Below, in pieces: positions 23,499-35,900 of a DNA stretch of 64,000 nt (position 1 is the first letter of the stretch; the number at the start of each line of letters is the position of its first letter). The position numbers and the translations under genes are program-made. Source of the stretch: Blastomussa wellsi (taxonomy: Eukaryota; Cnidaria; Anthozoa; Scleractinia; Plerogyridae). The notes beneath the pieces were generated by a model. It saw nothing but the letters and a program-made list of their open reading frames with translations. It ran no database searches and was not told where the DNA came from. Where the stretch lies: the NCBI GenBank assembly GCA_947652115.1, contig OX393561.1, positions 2,113,318-2,177,317 of the forward strand, read 5' to 3'.

Positions 23499-23711
23499 TG
23501 ACAAATGTAAAATGGAAAAACATTCTGACTTCTAGTGAATATGCTCTGCCTGTGTAACGAGGCAAGTGTGCACCTTGGTGAAGAATCTCAACGCCAGACA
23601 ACTAACTATAAAATTATACATTGATACAATTCCTGGTCGTACTCTGACGTGCCCAGCATGTGTAAGGAAGCAAACATGTCCATTGGCGAAGAATTGTGCA
23701 CCAAGCTGGAC

Positions 23712-24382
23712 AATCCCCGATTCCTTCTATGAGACTTGCGCGCAGGGAATCATGGTAGTTGTCCTCATCACGCGCCACGGCGTACCCTAGACTTGCTCCA
23801 AGTCGCTCGTTTGATTCGCAAGGCGGAGGACGCAGCAGGGAGGGCGCGCCGGAGTCCGAATCCAAATGGCGAGGGAGACCGCTAGACATGCAGGGCGCAC
23901 GCTAGCTTGAAAATCAAAATAGCGGCGCGGAACTAGACTGCTTGCAGTCTGCTTTTCTCTCGAAATTCAGTAGTGCGGGCGAGAAAGCCACGCGAGGGCC
24001 GCGCGAGGAGAGACTGGAGAGAGACCAAGCTGCTCGATCCCCTTCTCAATCCCCTTCTCGTCCATACCGCAGTGTGATTGAATTCGAACCGCGCGCTCCT
24101 CGGACCCTAAGAGAAAAGACCGACTACAAGTAGTCTACTCTTTAATGCGACTGAGCCATTCGCGCGTTCCACGATGTTTCTCGCGCTTGATTTCCAAGCG
24201 ATTTGTTTATGTGCGCGCGATTTCAAAACGATCTTCTTCAAATAACTCTACCGTGTCTTTCGATATAAAGAAAAAAACGAGCGACTTGGGGCAAGTCTAG
24301 ACATCCTAAAGACTTCCTCGAGAGTTGAATATAACTACCATGATTCCCTGCGCGCAAGTCTCAAAGAGGAATCGGGGAGTAG
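23712..24382. mobile_element. Large inverted-repeat element with ~100-bp arms
   Basis: The left arm (23712-23815) contains GAGACTTGCGCGCAGGGAAT, ATGGTAGTT, TCTAGACTTG-like and CAAGTCGCTCG blocks. The right arm (24275-24382) has them in reverse complement in the same nested order. The ~460-bp core is unusually G+C- and CpG-rich compared with the neighbouring DNA and has a 63-codon open frame with no recognised domain. Confidence 0.7.
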
Positions 24383-26795
24383 CTGCAAAATAATGTATGG
24401 CTGCAATGCTTGTCATATTTCAACTTCTTCATGGAACAGAAACGCTTATAAGACGTCCTGGGTCTAGAAGAACGGCTTATTTAGTTGGTATATTCTTGAA
24501 TTATTGAGATAACCAAAACTCAAGTCAGCTGTAGTCGGAGGGACACTGTCATCGAGATTTTTAAGATAATGACTTAATTAGTTTCTCTCATACAGGAAAT
24601 GCCTCTTAGAACGTCAAGAGGAAATTATGAAGTGAATTATTGAAAAAAGAGGAAACCGTAATTAGTTTACAGTTAGGACACTCGAACCGTGGACACTTCA
24701 CCTCTGTACATTTTTCACGATAATCAGAAACAGAAGAATTAGCTTTCTTAGGTGCTGAAAACACTAATCCCTTGGTCCATACCAAGAGCTCTCATTGGAT
24801 AATCATAAAGTGTAAAAATAAATTTCAAGTGTTCTCGGGTTGAATGCCCACACTGAAAAACTATTTTTCCGAGCCACAAGTCAAGCCTGGCTTTTTGTCG
24901 AGATATGAAGTCCCTGATGGTGTCACAGTGATATCACTCCTTTTTAGCTTCATTATACTGACATAGTAATGTTTAACAAGAATTGACCACTACTTGTAGA
25001 TTTCCAATGTTGTACATACGTTGGGGGTCTTGAATTCTTGGTTTGCAAGTGACGTCATCGACGCCATGTTGGGTGACAAGAGTTCTGGTTAGCCTCTTTG
25101 GTTTGGTCGTCCAACATGGCCGCCATGGTTATTGTCATTTGAATCTCTCGGGATTGGTTGCAAACCAGCAATGTTTTAAGTAATGCTAATGACAGTGCAC
25201 ATTTGACTCGGAAGATGGCTGCACCGCACGATACCGTGTAGACAGGGAGGCCTGTCCTACTGTGATGCCTTAGTATGTTGTCTAGACTACATAGCCAGGT
25301 CACGCTATTTTTGGTAATTCATGACAATGAAATATTTATTATTCGACGAATTCCAGCTAAATAAAGAACAAAGATGTGACAAAAGAGTATAGTCTTGTTT
25401 CTCAGCTTTACAGATGTATTATTGTCATTTGATCAGTTTAAACAGTCAACCCCCTTTACTTTATTACAGACGATCCAGTGTGTTGGCTCTATCTCTTCTG
25501 CAGAGGCTTATAATATACCCGCCATATAAGGTCTTTCTCCCTCTATTTGATTTATCTCTTTGTCGGGGACAGCTTTTCTGAAATTTTCTTCAAAAATAGT
25601 TTAAAATATTGCGCTTTTCAATAACGCAAGGACTGGACATTTGAAATCCAAGCAACGGTTTCGCTTTTCACATCCGCCAATCATCGTAGTGTACGTCTCA
25701 GAAAACGCAAAAGATGAGTCCAGGTGTCAAAAGACAACGTTGATAGGCAGTGATTGGCCACGTGGTCCCGCGGAATACGGGGAAAATTAAAGAAATGGTG
25801 TCGATTTATGACTACGAAGAAAGAAAAAAACTAGACCGGAACTTCGACGCGGTCTGCCCAGGCATCCCGCTATGGCTATTCCCGCGTAAATGACTACATC
25901 ACACAGAAACAGGAAATTTTTTAGGTCTTTATGAGTTGATAACAACACTACAATCCGGTTATCAAAATAAACCCGTCAACAGCTATTTTCGGATCTGCCG
26001 AACGCTCAATGTTCCCGCGAATTTACGTCATTTCGTGAGTAATGGAAGTTTAAGGCCAATCTGTGTCCGCTCTGCGAAATTCTGTTTGCCGAAGCTCGGA
26101 AAGTATTACTCAACACCATATTGAAAAGGAAAAATCTGCGTCCGGATAAGGATATAACAAAATATGTCTGTATGCACTATTTCGAACTGAGCGGCTCTGT
26201 TGTGTAGCGATCCACGATTCACTTCTTGGAGAAACTTTATCCTTTCAGGTATTTTCTGGGATGAATACGTGACCCGAATCGGAAAAGCAAAAACGGAAAC
26301 CGAAAACATCAGCGGGCTAGACAGAAATATTTGTTTCTTAATACGCCCAGCATCCAAAAGAAGATTTGAATGGCCATAGCTTTCCTGAAAGAGAGTGGGA
26401 GTACTTGGTTTAAATGGTTTTAAGATTATCTCTCCTATTTTCTCCGTACTTTCCTGTAAGCAAATTATCCAGTTCCCCATAGCATGTAGTTTTCCATACA
26501 CCATGATAACTCCATGTCCTTCCATATAAATAATTTCTAAAAATACTCTGCTGCCCGCAACTCAAGACTGTATAACGATGAACATTGTACCAAATTACTG
26601 TTCAGGTCACGGCAAGCACTAAACTTTACACGTGTGTGCATCAAAAGTGGCTGATCGGGGCCTGATCGCTTCATGAATATTGGAAACTTTATAGTTTTAT
26701 CATCGGCACGAGCCAAGGCAAAGCCCTCCTCTCCCCTCAGGCCATGATCCGATGGTGCAGTGTCTTGAGGTATAAACAGGTTACTGTTTTGCCCA

Positions 26796-27013
26796 CAGGC
26801 GTACAAGCCGAGGGGGCGGGGGGGCTGCAGCCCCCCCTGTTTGGAAAATTTTCGACATTTTTCGTGCAAAACGCTTACGATTCGGGCAACAGCAGTTGCA
26901 ATTTTTGGGCGGTTGTATACCTGTTCAATGCTAACACATTGGGAAATTGTGTAAATATTTCGGGCAGGTAGTTTACAGCCCCTCCAAGTCCGAAGGTGCC
27001 CGTACGCCTATGG
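26796..27013. mobile_element. MITE with AGGCGTAC termini and G/C-run interior
   Basis: The left end ACAGGCGTACAAGCCGAGGG is mirrored by the right end around GGTGCCCGTACGCCTATGG. Just inside, GGGGGCTGCAGCCCCCC is itself palindromic. It is about 218 bp and non-coding. Confidence 0.6.
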
Positions 27014-29838
27014 TTTTGACACAGCACTGTACGTTTTGAACTCTGCACTTGACTTGTGCTTTCCAGTTTTAAAACTGTGTTATTTTCCAGAGAAAACCTC
27101 ACCTTTTGCGGACGTGACTAGTGATATTATCTCCATATAAACTTTTAACCAAACAACTGAACAACAATAGTTTTAAAATAGAAAGAATTTATGTTGAGTA
27201 AATAGAGAAATCAAATATCACCAAGGAGTTTCCGCTCATTTGGTTTGGGGGCGGAGGCGGACAAGCTTTGTTTTTTGTTATGAGGGAATATACATTAGCA
27301 ATTTTATAACATCTGAGGCCTTTGTATTAGCAAGAATAGAGGAATTGATAGTGAAATTGATAGCAAAACTGATTAAGCTTGATGTCACTGGGTAATTGAG
27401 AATGAGAGTTTTTTGTAGTACACTGGTACACTTGAACCTTCGTAACCTCCGAAGAAAAGGTCGAAAAAATAGCGCAAGTAACGGAAAGATATAAAACATG
27501 CTGAGAAGGAATTTCCAAAGTTAAAGTTCTCAGCTTATTGAGGTTCTCTGCCCAAATGGCCTTACAAATCCGATATTATCTAACGCGCTGTAAGATGAAA
27601 ATGAAGGAACCGTTTGACCCTGCATCTTACTGGAACGTACTGGAAGATTTGATAAGTGTTGCAAGTGTTGATAGAACCCTGTTTACAACATCTGCTCGTA
27701 TGGCAGCTATCTCGGTTGCCAAAATGGTGCAACAAGACTCAAGGATGCTGCATTCTGATGCCGAGCAGGACTTTTAGCAACAAGTCCGAAATTACGAGAA
27801 ACGTCTTCTTGAACAAAACAGGCGCCAATTTTTTTTTGTTGCTATGTTACTGAATAAACAGAAACCAAAATGAAACCAACGTTAGGATTTAGAAGAAAAA
27901 CAGATGGCAGGGTTTTACTGAAACGCATTTTTCACGCGCAGATCAGCCATCGATACGTATTTAGCGAGTTATTATCAACCGAATATGTTTCTCACAATAA
28001 AACGGCCTCTGTTTCAACTGGCTTATTGTGAAGAAAACACCCAAAAACGTTAGGATATAGACACCTGTCTAATAAACCAGCCCACAGACTATCATCTTAC
28101 CGCAGTCGTCCATTTTATGCGTGAAGCAATCCTCCCGAAAAGGCAAGGAAGCTTGCAAACAAGCGTCTACCCCTAGGACAGAGCCACGCGCTGAAATCTG
28201 ACGCAGTTAAACTGCTGATCATTCAGACGACTACTGACTTGACTTTTGAAAATTTTTTTGACCTCCTTTTTAGAGTGCACTCTGCGGTTCACTCCTTTCA
28301 TGCTCGAAGTTCAGTGATTTCATGTGATTTTCATTGAATATTCTGAAAGCCTCGACTCTCTAACTTAATGATTAGAGCAGCATGTATGTCAGTTACGTCC
28401 AGTGAACGGTAACGGAATCGGATACTGATCACCATGAGGTTTTTTTTCTATTCAGTGGAGCGAAAGTGAGTGAGGGCGTTCATGTGCAGCGGGTTACAGA
28501 ATCCCATAACCAGTTCGTGTTGTATAAATATTCATTTTGTAACTGAACTAAGCGATCTGGAATGTAGAAAACGCGAATAGGGACTTGTTTGCCTTAAACG
28601 GGTCGCTTCGCGTCCATAATTGCTGTCAGAGACACCAAGCTTCCAAATGCCTCCTTGATCCTCGAGGAACTTAAAATTTTGTTTTTATTTGGATAACAGA
28701 TCAGTAACTTCCGCGCGATGAAAGGAGGGCCTTTTGAGCAAATTGTAGTTGATGGAACGAAATTAAATTTTAGAGCGCTATTGTCGCATTAGTTTTAAAT
28801 AGCCAAAGAAATGTGATATTGATTTGTAAAGTCTGATTAATAAAAAAATGGTCACGTAATTAAAGGATTAGGATGTAGATGTTTAGGAGGAATAAACGTT
28901 TATGGAATGCTTTCGAATACGAGACAAAGAGGCGTTTTTAATAAACCGCCCGGGTGTGCATTTACCATGCAAAAACTGAACATAGATGCAAGCGAAGCTT
29001 GCAGTCAGTGTTGACATTTCTAGGGGTCAAAAAATGAAACACAAGTTCGCAGTCTGAGAAAAAAAAGTCTTAATCAATAATTTCAGATAATAAAATAAAG
29101 AATGCCTGTGTTAGGTTAGAGTTCAGACCAACTTGCTCTTTGAAACTAAATATCTAAATTCGGGCAAATTTCCGCTTTTCTTCTGATCTTTATACATCTC
29201 CCATTCAGTGCTATTCAAGCGGTTGAGAAAATTTCATGACCGTCTCACTTTACTGTCGCTGTGTCTCCTTCCTTGGCATATTTTGTGATAAATATACACT
29301 GTATAAGATAAAGATTGTAAACAGGGTTGAAATAAGCGCTACGCGTTTTCCCCATATAGATCGATCGCGTTATCAAACCTGCCCACTGACCCATGTGGTT
29401 CGCCTTTAACAAGGCACTGAGTTAAATATTTGGGAAAGGAGCTTTCAAATATCTTACGTTGTTTAGCTACATTTGTTTTCCAATGGGTTCAGTGGTTTTT
29501 TGCGCGTGATCGACCAAGCGGGAGTCCATCGAACAGACTAAAATCTAATAAATATTTTACAATAAGCAAAATTAACCCAAAACAAAAGCATGTGCGGCAA
29601 ACATAATTAGCAAGTTTTGTGCTGTCGGTGAAGCTTGAGCAGAACGGAAGAGAGGGGTTTCCTCGGAACCTTTTGTACCTTGCATATTGATTGTCACTGG
29701 CCACTAATTATGTCAATTAACTTGGCAAAGCAACCCATTGAGAAACCAATCAAACATCAATTTTTCCATTACGAGGCGTTACGATTGGCTGGTCGCATTT
29801 CTTGTCTAATTGATACTTTGGTGTTAATGGGGCGTGTC

Positions 29839-29865
29839 TGACGTCATCTCTAACCACGTGATTGG
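29839..29865. promoter_or_regulatory. CRE, E-box and inverted CCAAT cluster upstream of BICC1
   Basis: TGACGTCA (29839-29846), CACGTG (29855-29860) and ATTGG (29861-29865) stand within 27 bp, about 90 bp before the BICC1 start codon. A further ATTGG is near 29784 and a CCAAT near 29744. This looks like a proximal promoter for CREB/ATF-type, bHLH and NF-Y factors. Binding is inferred from motifs only. Confidence 0.5.
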
Positions 29866-29951
29866 TCAAAGACGACACCGTCCACAGCAATACGATGCAG
29901 AGTGAAATTCGTCCCGCTATCACACTCTGGCCTGGCAGGCCGTGATTGAGG

Positions 29952-32900
29952 ATGAAGATGGCGACAGGCCTCGAGTACTGCGATGAAGAGGATTTACTTG
30001 CTGAAGAGCTCAGCGAAGAGCGTGATCCTAATTTTGTGGAGGAGAGATTTCGCGTTGACCGCCGTAAACTTGAGCAAATGCTTCAAGGTAAGATTAATTC
30101 TGGAAGTCAGACAAACTTGCGATTTCTGTTTACCCTGGCTTGTATGTTGTGTTGATTATCAGCTGGATTTTGTGTCGATGTTTACGATTTTTAGCTGCCG
30201 TGGAGGGATGTGGACAAACAGGCGAGGAGTTCTTCCAGAAGGTTAGAGAAGGTCAAATTATCATTTTTAATTCTCCACATAATTGCAGCTGGGTAATGTA
30301 ATAAATTGTTTTGCGGTGGTATGTTTCGTGTAGATTATGGAGGAAACTGCGACGACCATAACATGGCCCTCGAAACTCAAGATCGGAGCAAAATCCAAGA
30401 AAGGTTAGTCAGTGAACAGCTCTTAACTTTATCAAGGGTGGCTTGATGTATTTTATTTTCAGTGGCCCTGAAAAAACTCACTCTGAGAGAAGACTAGAGT
30501 ACTGTGTGTGTTTGGTTGACAGGGCACTGTATTTTTCAGGTACGGGTCAGATACTCAAACTATTGTGCAGACTGGGATTGTTTTGATTCGTTTCACTGAC
30601 TGGCCCGCCGTTCCACTGCGAGCATTTAACGATGATAATATTCGGTAGAACTCAGAAGTAAATCACCGAAACGATTCTTTTGCTATTATTACTTCCCATA
30701 GTCTGAAAGAGTTTTGCTGTTAATGATACCAGCAACAGCTTTTGTGTTGCTTAGAATAATTTTGTTTTGTGGCTAATTTCCTTTTGTCTTCTGCTTTCCT
30801 TTCCAACGATAAGCAAAGCGATTGCAGTTTTGTTTAATCTTAATAAACTGTTTCTTTCAGGCAATCATTGAGTTGACGATGCGAGACGAAAATCTTTCTG
30901 TACTCTATTGCGTTTTGACCCTTGCATTTCCGGCGAGTGTGAACTTAAATTAATTTCTCGTGCGCCTTTTAGAAACTGGAATTATTGTGTTTTAGTGGAA
31001 ACAAACTGTAACGCCGAGGAGAAACAATAACTCGCCAGTCTATTTCAACTTCAATCTGTTTTGCATTTTATGAGGTCTTAATTTATTTTCCATAGATACA
31101 GCCATTATAAACTCGAGTCGATGGCGCAGTATTATTTGGTTGAGTTCCAGCATTGTTTCATCTTCAACCTATTCTGCTGATGATGAAAAGTTTAAAGTTC
31201 CATGACGTTTTTGCCGAAATATGTTCTTTCCAATATCTTGTCTTCGCCCAAGCACAGTATTAATGTGTGGGCCGGTCATGGCACGCTCTAAAAAATTTTG
31301 TTTGGCAGGCGTCTAGTGTTGTTCAATTTTGTTTTGGAAAAGCAAACTTACTCGTTCACTCACAAAAATATGTGTTTGCCCTTATTCGACGAGAATGAGC
31401 CACTTTTGGCTCCAAAATTATAAATTCACTGAAATCGATTAGCTCACGGATGTAGAAAGTGAACTATTCTTTTAATTTTGTCGGTAAATGGAGTCATTCA
31501 GGCATGTTCGTTCCAACTGGGAATATTCACGGCGACGACACGCTTGCTGGAGCGAGTCACGCACGCCATGCCACTGACCTTGTGCCCCTCGCTTCATCGA
31601 GCTCTTTTTGCTTACATTTCCCAGCACGAACGTAATTATCATCTACGTCTTGGCGATATAGAATAGCAAAAAATAAAATTATTCCTTGGATATAAAGCAG
31701 TCTCTTCACTCGCGTGTTTCTAAACGGTTGCGCCACGTACGTTGCAGTATTAAATTGATTTGAAATTAATCGGAAATGAAAGCACGGATTCGAAAATCGG
31801 TTCATGGTCGATTCGTCGTCAAGAACGCGTCCCCACGGTTTATTTGATAATGTTCTCTATGTATTTATGAACTTTTAGGAGGTAAACAATAGAGTTTATT
31901 TGCTTCGTTTGACGTTATTTCAAAGCGCAGAGCTGCTTGAAGAAGTCAGTCGGCACGTGTTAAAGATGTTAATTTCATGTTTGACTTGAATTTCTCTTTC
32001 TCTGTTTAAACTATGCAAAACTGAACTGAAGCAAACAACGGTTTCCTACGTTGCATTTTATCGTATATTATAACCGTAATGGATGCTCATCGTTGTATTG
32101 TAAACATAAGTTGATTGACATTGGAGTTACGATCATTTACGTGCCTGTATCAGTACATCATAACTTGTGAATAAAATCACATCCTCTCGTTGAGGGAAGT
32201 AAGAAACCGGCAGTCATTAAGCCCAGCAGCTGAGGAAGTGTCCACCAACAACTTGTAATAATTAAGTTATCGCATTCCATCTGAGACAGATTATGGAAGT
32301 GAATGGAAGTTGATCATATCTTTCAGAGTTGTCTGTTTTGGTAGTGAGTTATAGAGGTACACCAAATCTCTGAATCTGTTTATTTTGAAAATAATTAATT
32401 CCCAAAGTATGTGTTTGACGTTTACTACACATTTGATGTTTACTACACATGCAAACTGGAAATAATGAAAGTGTGGGTAAATTCCCTGTTCAGATGGAGT
32501 GAACACTGAATTTGCTTGACCTGACCTGGTATCAAGTGTGCTTTTCCCTGAAACAGCTTAGTGGAGTAAGCAGAACTAATTGAATTGTCATTTTTTTACA
32601 CACTGCTAACCATTTTGGACATTTTTGAACTGGGTTAGATTATGCATTTAGGAGATCTCTGAGTTGTCAATCCTTTAATAATTTAATTTAGAGGACCAAG
32701 AGCAAAATTTGCAAAAAACCTCCATCTTTTTAGCATGAAAAACAAATAGCGCCATATGAAACGTGATTGTTTTTAACAAACTTTTATTAATAGTTTTAAC
32801 TGATATAAGAGTTCGTTATTAGGTTATCCTGATACTAGTTTCTAAATTGTTTTTGTTGTTGCACCATTCAAGTCAACAAAATTTATAAGTTATGGGTGGT

Positions 32901-35900
32901 TATAACTCTGACAAACACTGTTTGAGTGATACTGTGTGTAACTGAAAGTTGTTCAGTTGAGATATCTTGAAGAAATCTCAAACTTCCCATAATTTCAACA
33001 ATATTACTTAACAACAACAACAACAACAACAACTTTATTGTACCCCAAATTAATTAGGTTTACAAAACTAGACAACATAAAATAAAATGAGTACATGGCT
33101 GCCCGAAATAACCACTATTGGCTAATGAGGAACTGGGCAGCCATCCTTAGTGTTTACATCAGTGATTTTAAAGGCCAGTTACATAGGACTTAAATAAACA
33201 CATACAACATGCATACACACACGGACAAAAGTTAAGTAAACTAGGTTAAAAGTTTAGCGGAAATAAGCTGGAAGAAAAAAGTATATAAACAGCTTAACTA
33301 AGATAAGAGAGGATATAGAGGTATAGATAGTTCGGTTAATAGCTTGCAATGAAGCTTGATTTGAATTTATTTTTAAATTGTTTAAGTGACACTAGCTTAA
33401 TGTCATCAGATATAGCATTCCAGGTCTTAGCACCTTGATATCTAATATTAAATTAACTTCACATTTCTCCCCAAATTTCCTAAATCTACTGATTACTGGC
33501 AAAATCGTCAGATTCTCAGAAGAATTTTTTTTTCCAGTAACAGGCCTCCTAAGTGTGGCCACCCTCTTCAAGTTAGCAGCCTTGGGCTGCTTGATCATGA
33601 TTGTTCTTATCATGGACATTAAGTGAAATTCTTTTGTTTTATAATTTAGTTTTGATAATTTAGTCAGGTGGAACTCCATTGGTTGACTAGTGCCTATTGT
33701 TATGCTGTTCATGTAACACTTGTCATTAGATTTTAAAAGATTCCCTTTGTAACATTCTCAATAATGTCAATTATAAACTTTAACATATGGCACATAATAT
33801 ACAATCACTTCTCTGTTTAATTTTCTCGGTTTCTTTTAAACTTCCATTTGTTACCCAGACCTGTGCTTTTTTATAGCAATTATTCATTTCCTTTTTGCCT
33901 GCAGATGGGCAAGACACACATTAGATACAGGATACACATTAGATACAAGATAAACACAAAAATAAAAAATGCCAGTGGCTTGTAATGTAACCTACCAATT
34001 TTGGGCTATTTCACCTGCAAGGGTTTGGGTGTGATTACGGAACTCCAAAGTTTAGAAATCTGTGTTCAGTTTTGCAATCATCACTATGAGTCATCATCCA
34101 TAATATTATGATCTTAGTTTATCATGATAGTAATTCTTGTTATCATATCAGTACTTGAATAAATGGTTTGTTCATAATAGTGTAAACAACAACAATATTC
34201 ATAATGTATCTAAACAAAAAAAGAATTAAAAGAAAGTACAGAGCATAGATACAACTTGACCAAGCCAAGAAAGGTCTCAACTTAATTTCTAAAGGTGTAC
34301 AGTCCTGTAAATAGTGGTATAGAAGAATATAAGGATTTTAAATTAATAGTTAAGCAGCTATTGCTTTGTTACAATTTTTATGATTATTTCAGCAATGAAA
34401 TTTAAAATTTTTAGTTTTGTGAAACAAGGGGTGGTGAATGGTAAATTTTAGATCATTTTCACTGTCATGCAAGAAAAAAATAAATCGAACACCATTTAGT
34501 TAATTAAGTCAAGAAAAAGTATTATAGGAGATAATTAAAGAAGTAATTTCTCCATGTTTTAGGAGTGTGAGTTATCCAAAATTGCAGATAGCAAGATCCA
34601 AGAAATGAATACTCGCCTTTTGGAGAACTTCAAGGCCTTTAATTCCACTGCTAATTTTTCCGTTCAGTTACAATGGTTGGTGAGCAACTGTATTGATTTT
34701 TTAGAGCAAAACTATCTTGAGTTTCTTCAGCTCACAAAAATTTTTCGCATCAATTGTGTTACCGTGCCTGTGGGCAGAGATAGGAAAATCTGGACAGCAC
34801 TAAGAACCAATCAGATTGCAGGATTTGTTACAGTGCCCTTTGGGAAAAAAAAAATAATTTTAGTACCTCTTATGCCTGATGAGGTTAGAAACTTTGGGGT
34901 CTCATTTGTTTTGGATTTTAGTTCTTGGTGACATCACGTGAAAATGATAAACTGGTCCAATAATAAAGTAGAATAATAAATATCAATAAAAGATAAATAC
35001 TAGGTAACAACAAATATTAAAAGAGACCACTCACAAGCCCTGATGTAGACATGTCATGCTAAAATCCTCCTTTACATGGGGTCCTGCTGATTTACAGAAT
35101 AAAACAATATCCATAACTGATAAAATTTTCAACATCATTACTGGCAATAATATTTGGCAGGGGTTTTGAGTTGAGGGTGCCAACATTATGATGTCATTTT
35201 TCTTTTGCTTGTGAGAGATTTTCAGTGTTCAGTACATTTAAATTCATTGTTGTTTTAATCCAAAGGGATAACCTCAAGGTTCTCCTTTTCAAATAATTTT
35301 TTTATAACATTGTTTATCTTTATTGCTGTTTGGCATTTCGGCCAGTGAATTGCTCAGACTATGAAAACAGTTAACTGGCAGATTTGTTCACAAAATAAAC
35401 ATTTTTGAATTTAATGAGACATATAGCATATATAGTGTTGTCATATTTAGAAAATTAGAAAGCATTGGTTTATTATGTGACGAACCCTGGATAAAGATCT
35501 GTTTTTAATCTTGAGTTAAAAAGTGAGTTTTCAGTTCCTTTGAGATGTCCAAACGAAAATTGTCAAGACTGTCAGGCTTGGCTCTGATGAACATTCCCTG
35601 CAAAAAGCCTGTTGACTACGATGCTGTGGTTCACCTTTTTGCGGAAAGATATAGCCGAAGTAAACTTCTTTTCGATTCTGTCTTTGACGAAACAAAAAAT
35701 TGAAATGAGATAAAATGCAGTATATTTTTGTCATACTTTTATCAATGCAAATTTACATATTTTTACGTAGCTTTGTTACATTTTTCTGAAAAAAAAAAGA
35801 ATGCCTCAGAATGGCAGAAATCGCATTTCCGAGAACTTGAAATTTCAAAATTTTCCGATGCCCCCTGACCCCCCTACTGGGGCGCACCTTTCATCGAACC

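Larger units (their letters stand above)
23499..29951. other. Intergenic region between POLR3D and BICC1
   Basis: The two plus-strand genes are 6.45 kb apart. The region holds a 660-bp inverted-repeat element (23712-24382) and a MITE (26796-27013). It ends in the BICC1 promoter area. Short open frames at 26106-26525 (minus) and 27538-27777 (plus) have no recognisable domain, and I do not call them genes. I saw no RNA gene. Confidence 0.6.

Noticed and set aside
26106..26525. 139-codon minus-strand open frame
   Set aside because: No recognised domain. The plus strand has a short THAP-like C-x-x-H-F string, but too little to support a THAP domain.
27538..27777. 79-codon plus-strand open frame upstream of BICC1
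   Set aside because: No family resemblance and no splice or promoter context that would support a gene.
34605..34931. Extra BICC1 exon in intron 3
   Set aside because: Exons 3 and 4 already join in phase with family sequence, and this frame has no similarity and no suitable donor.
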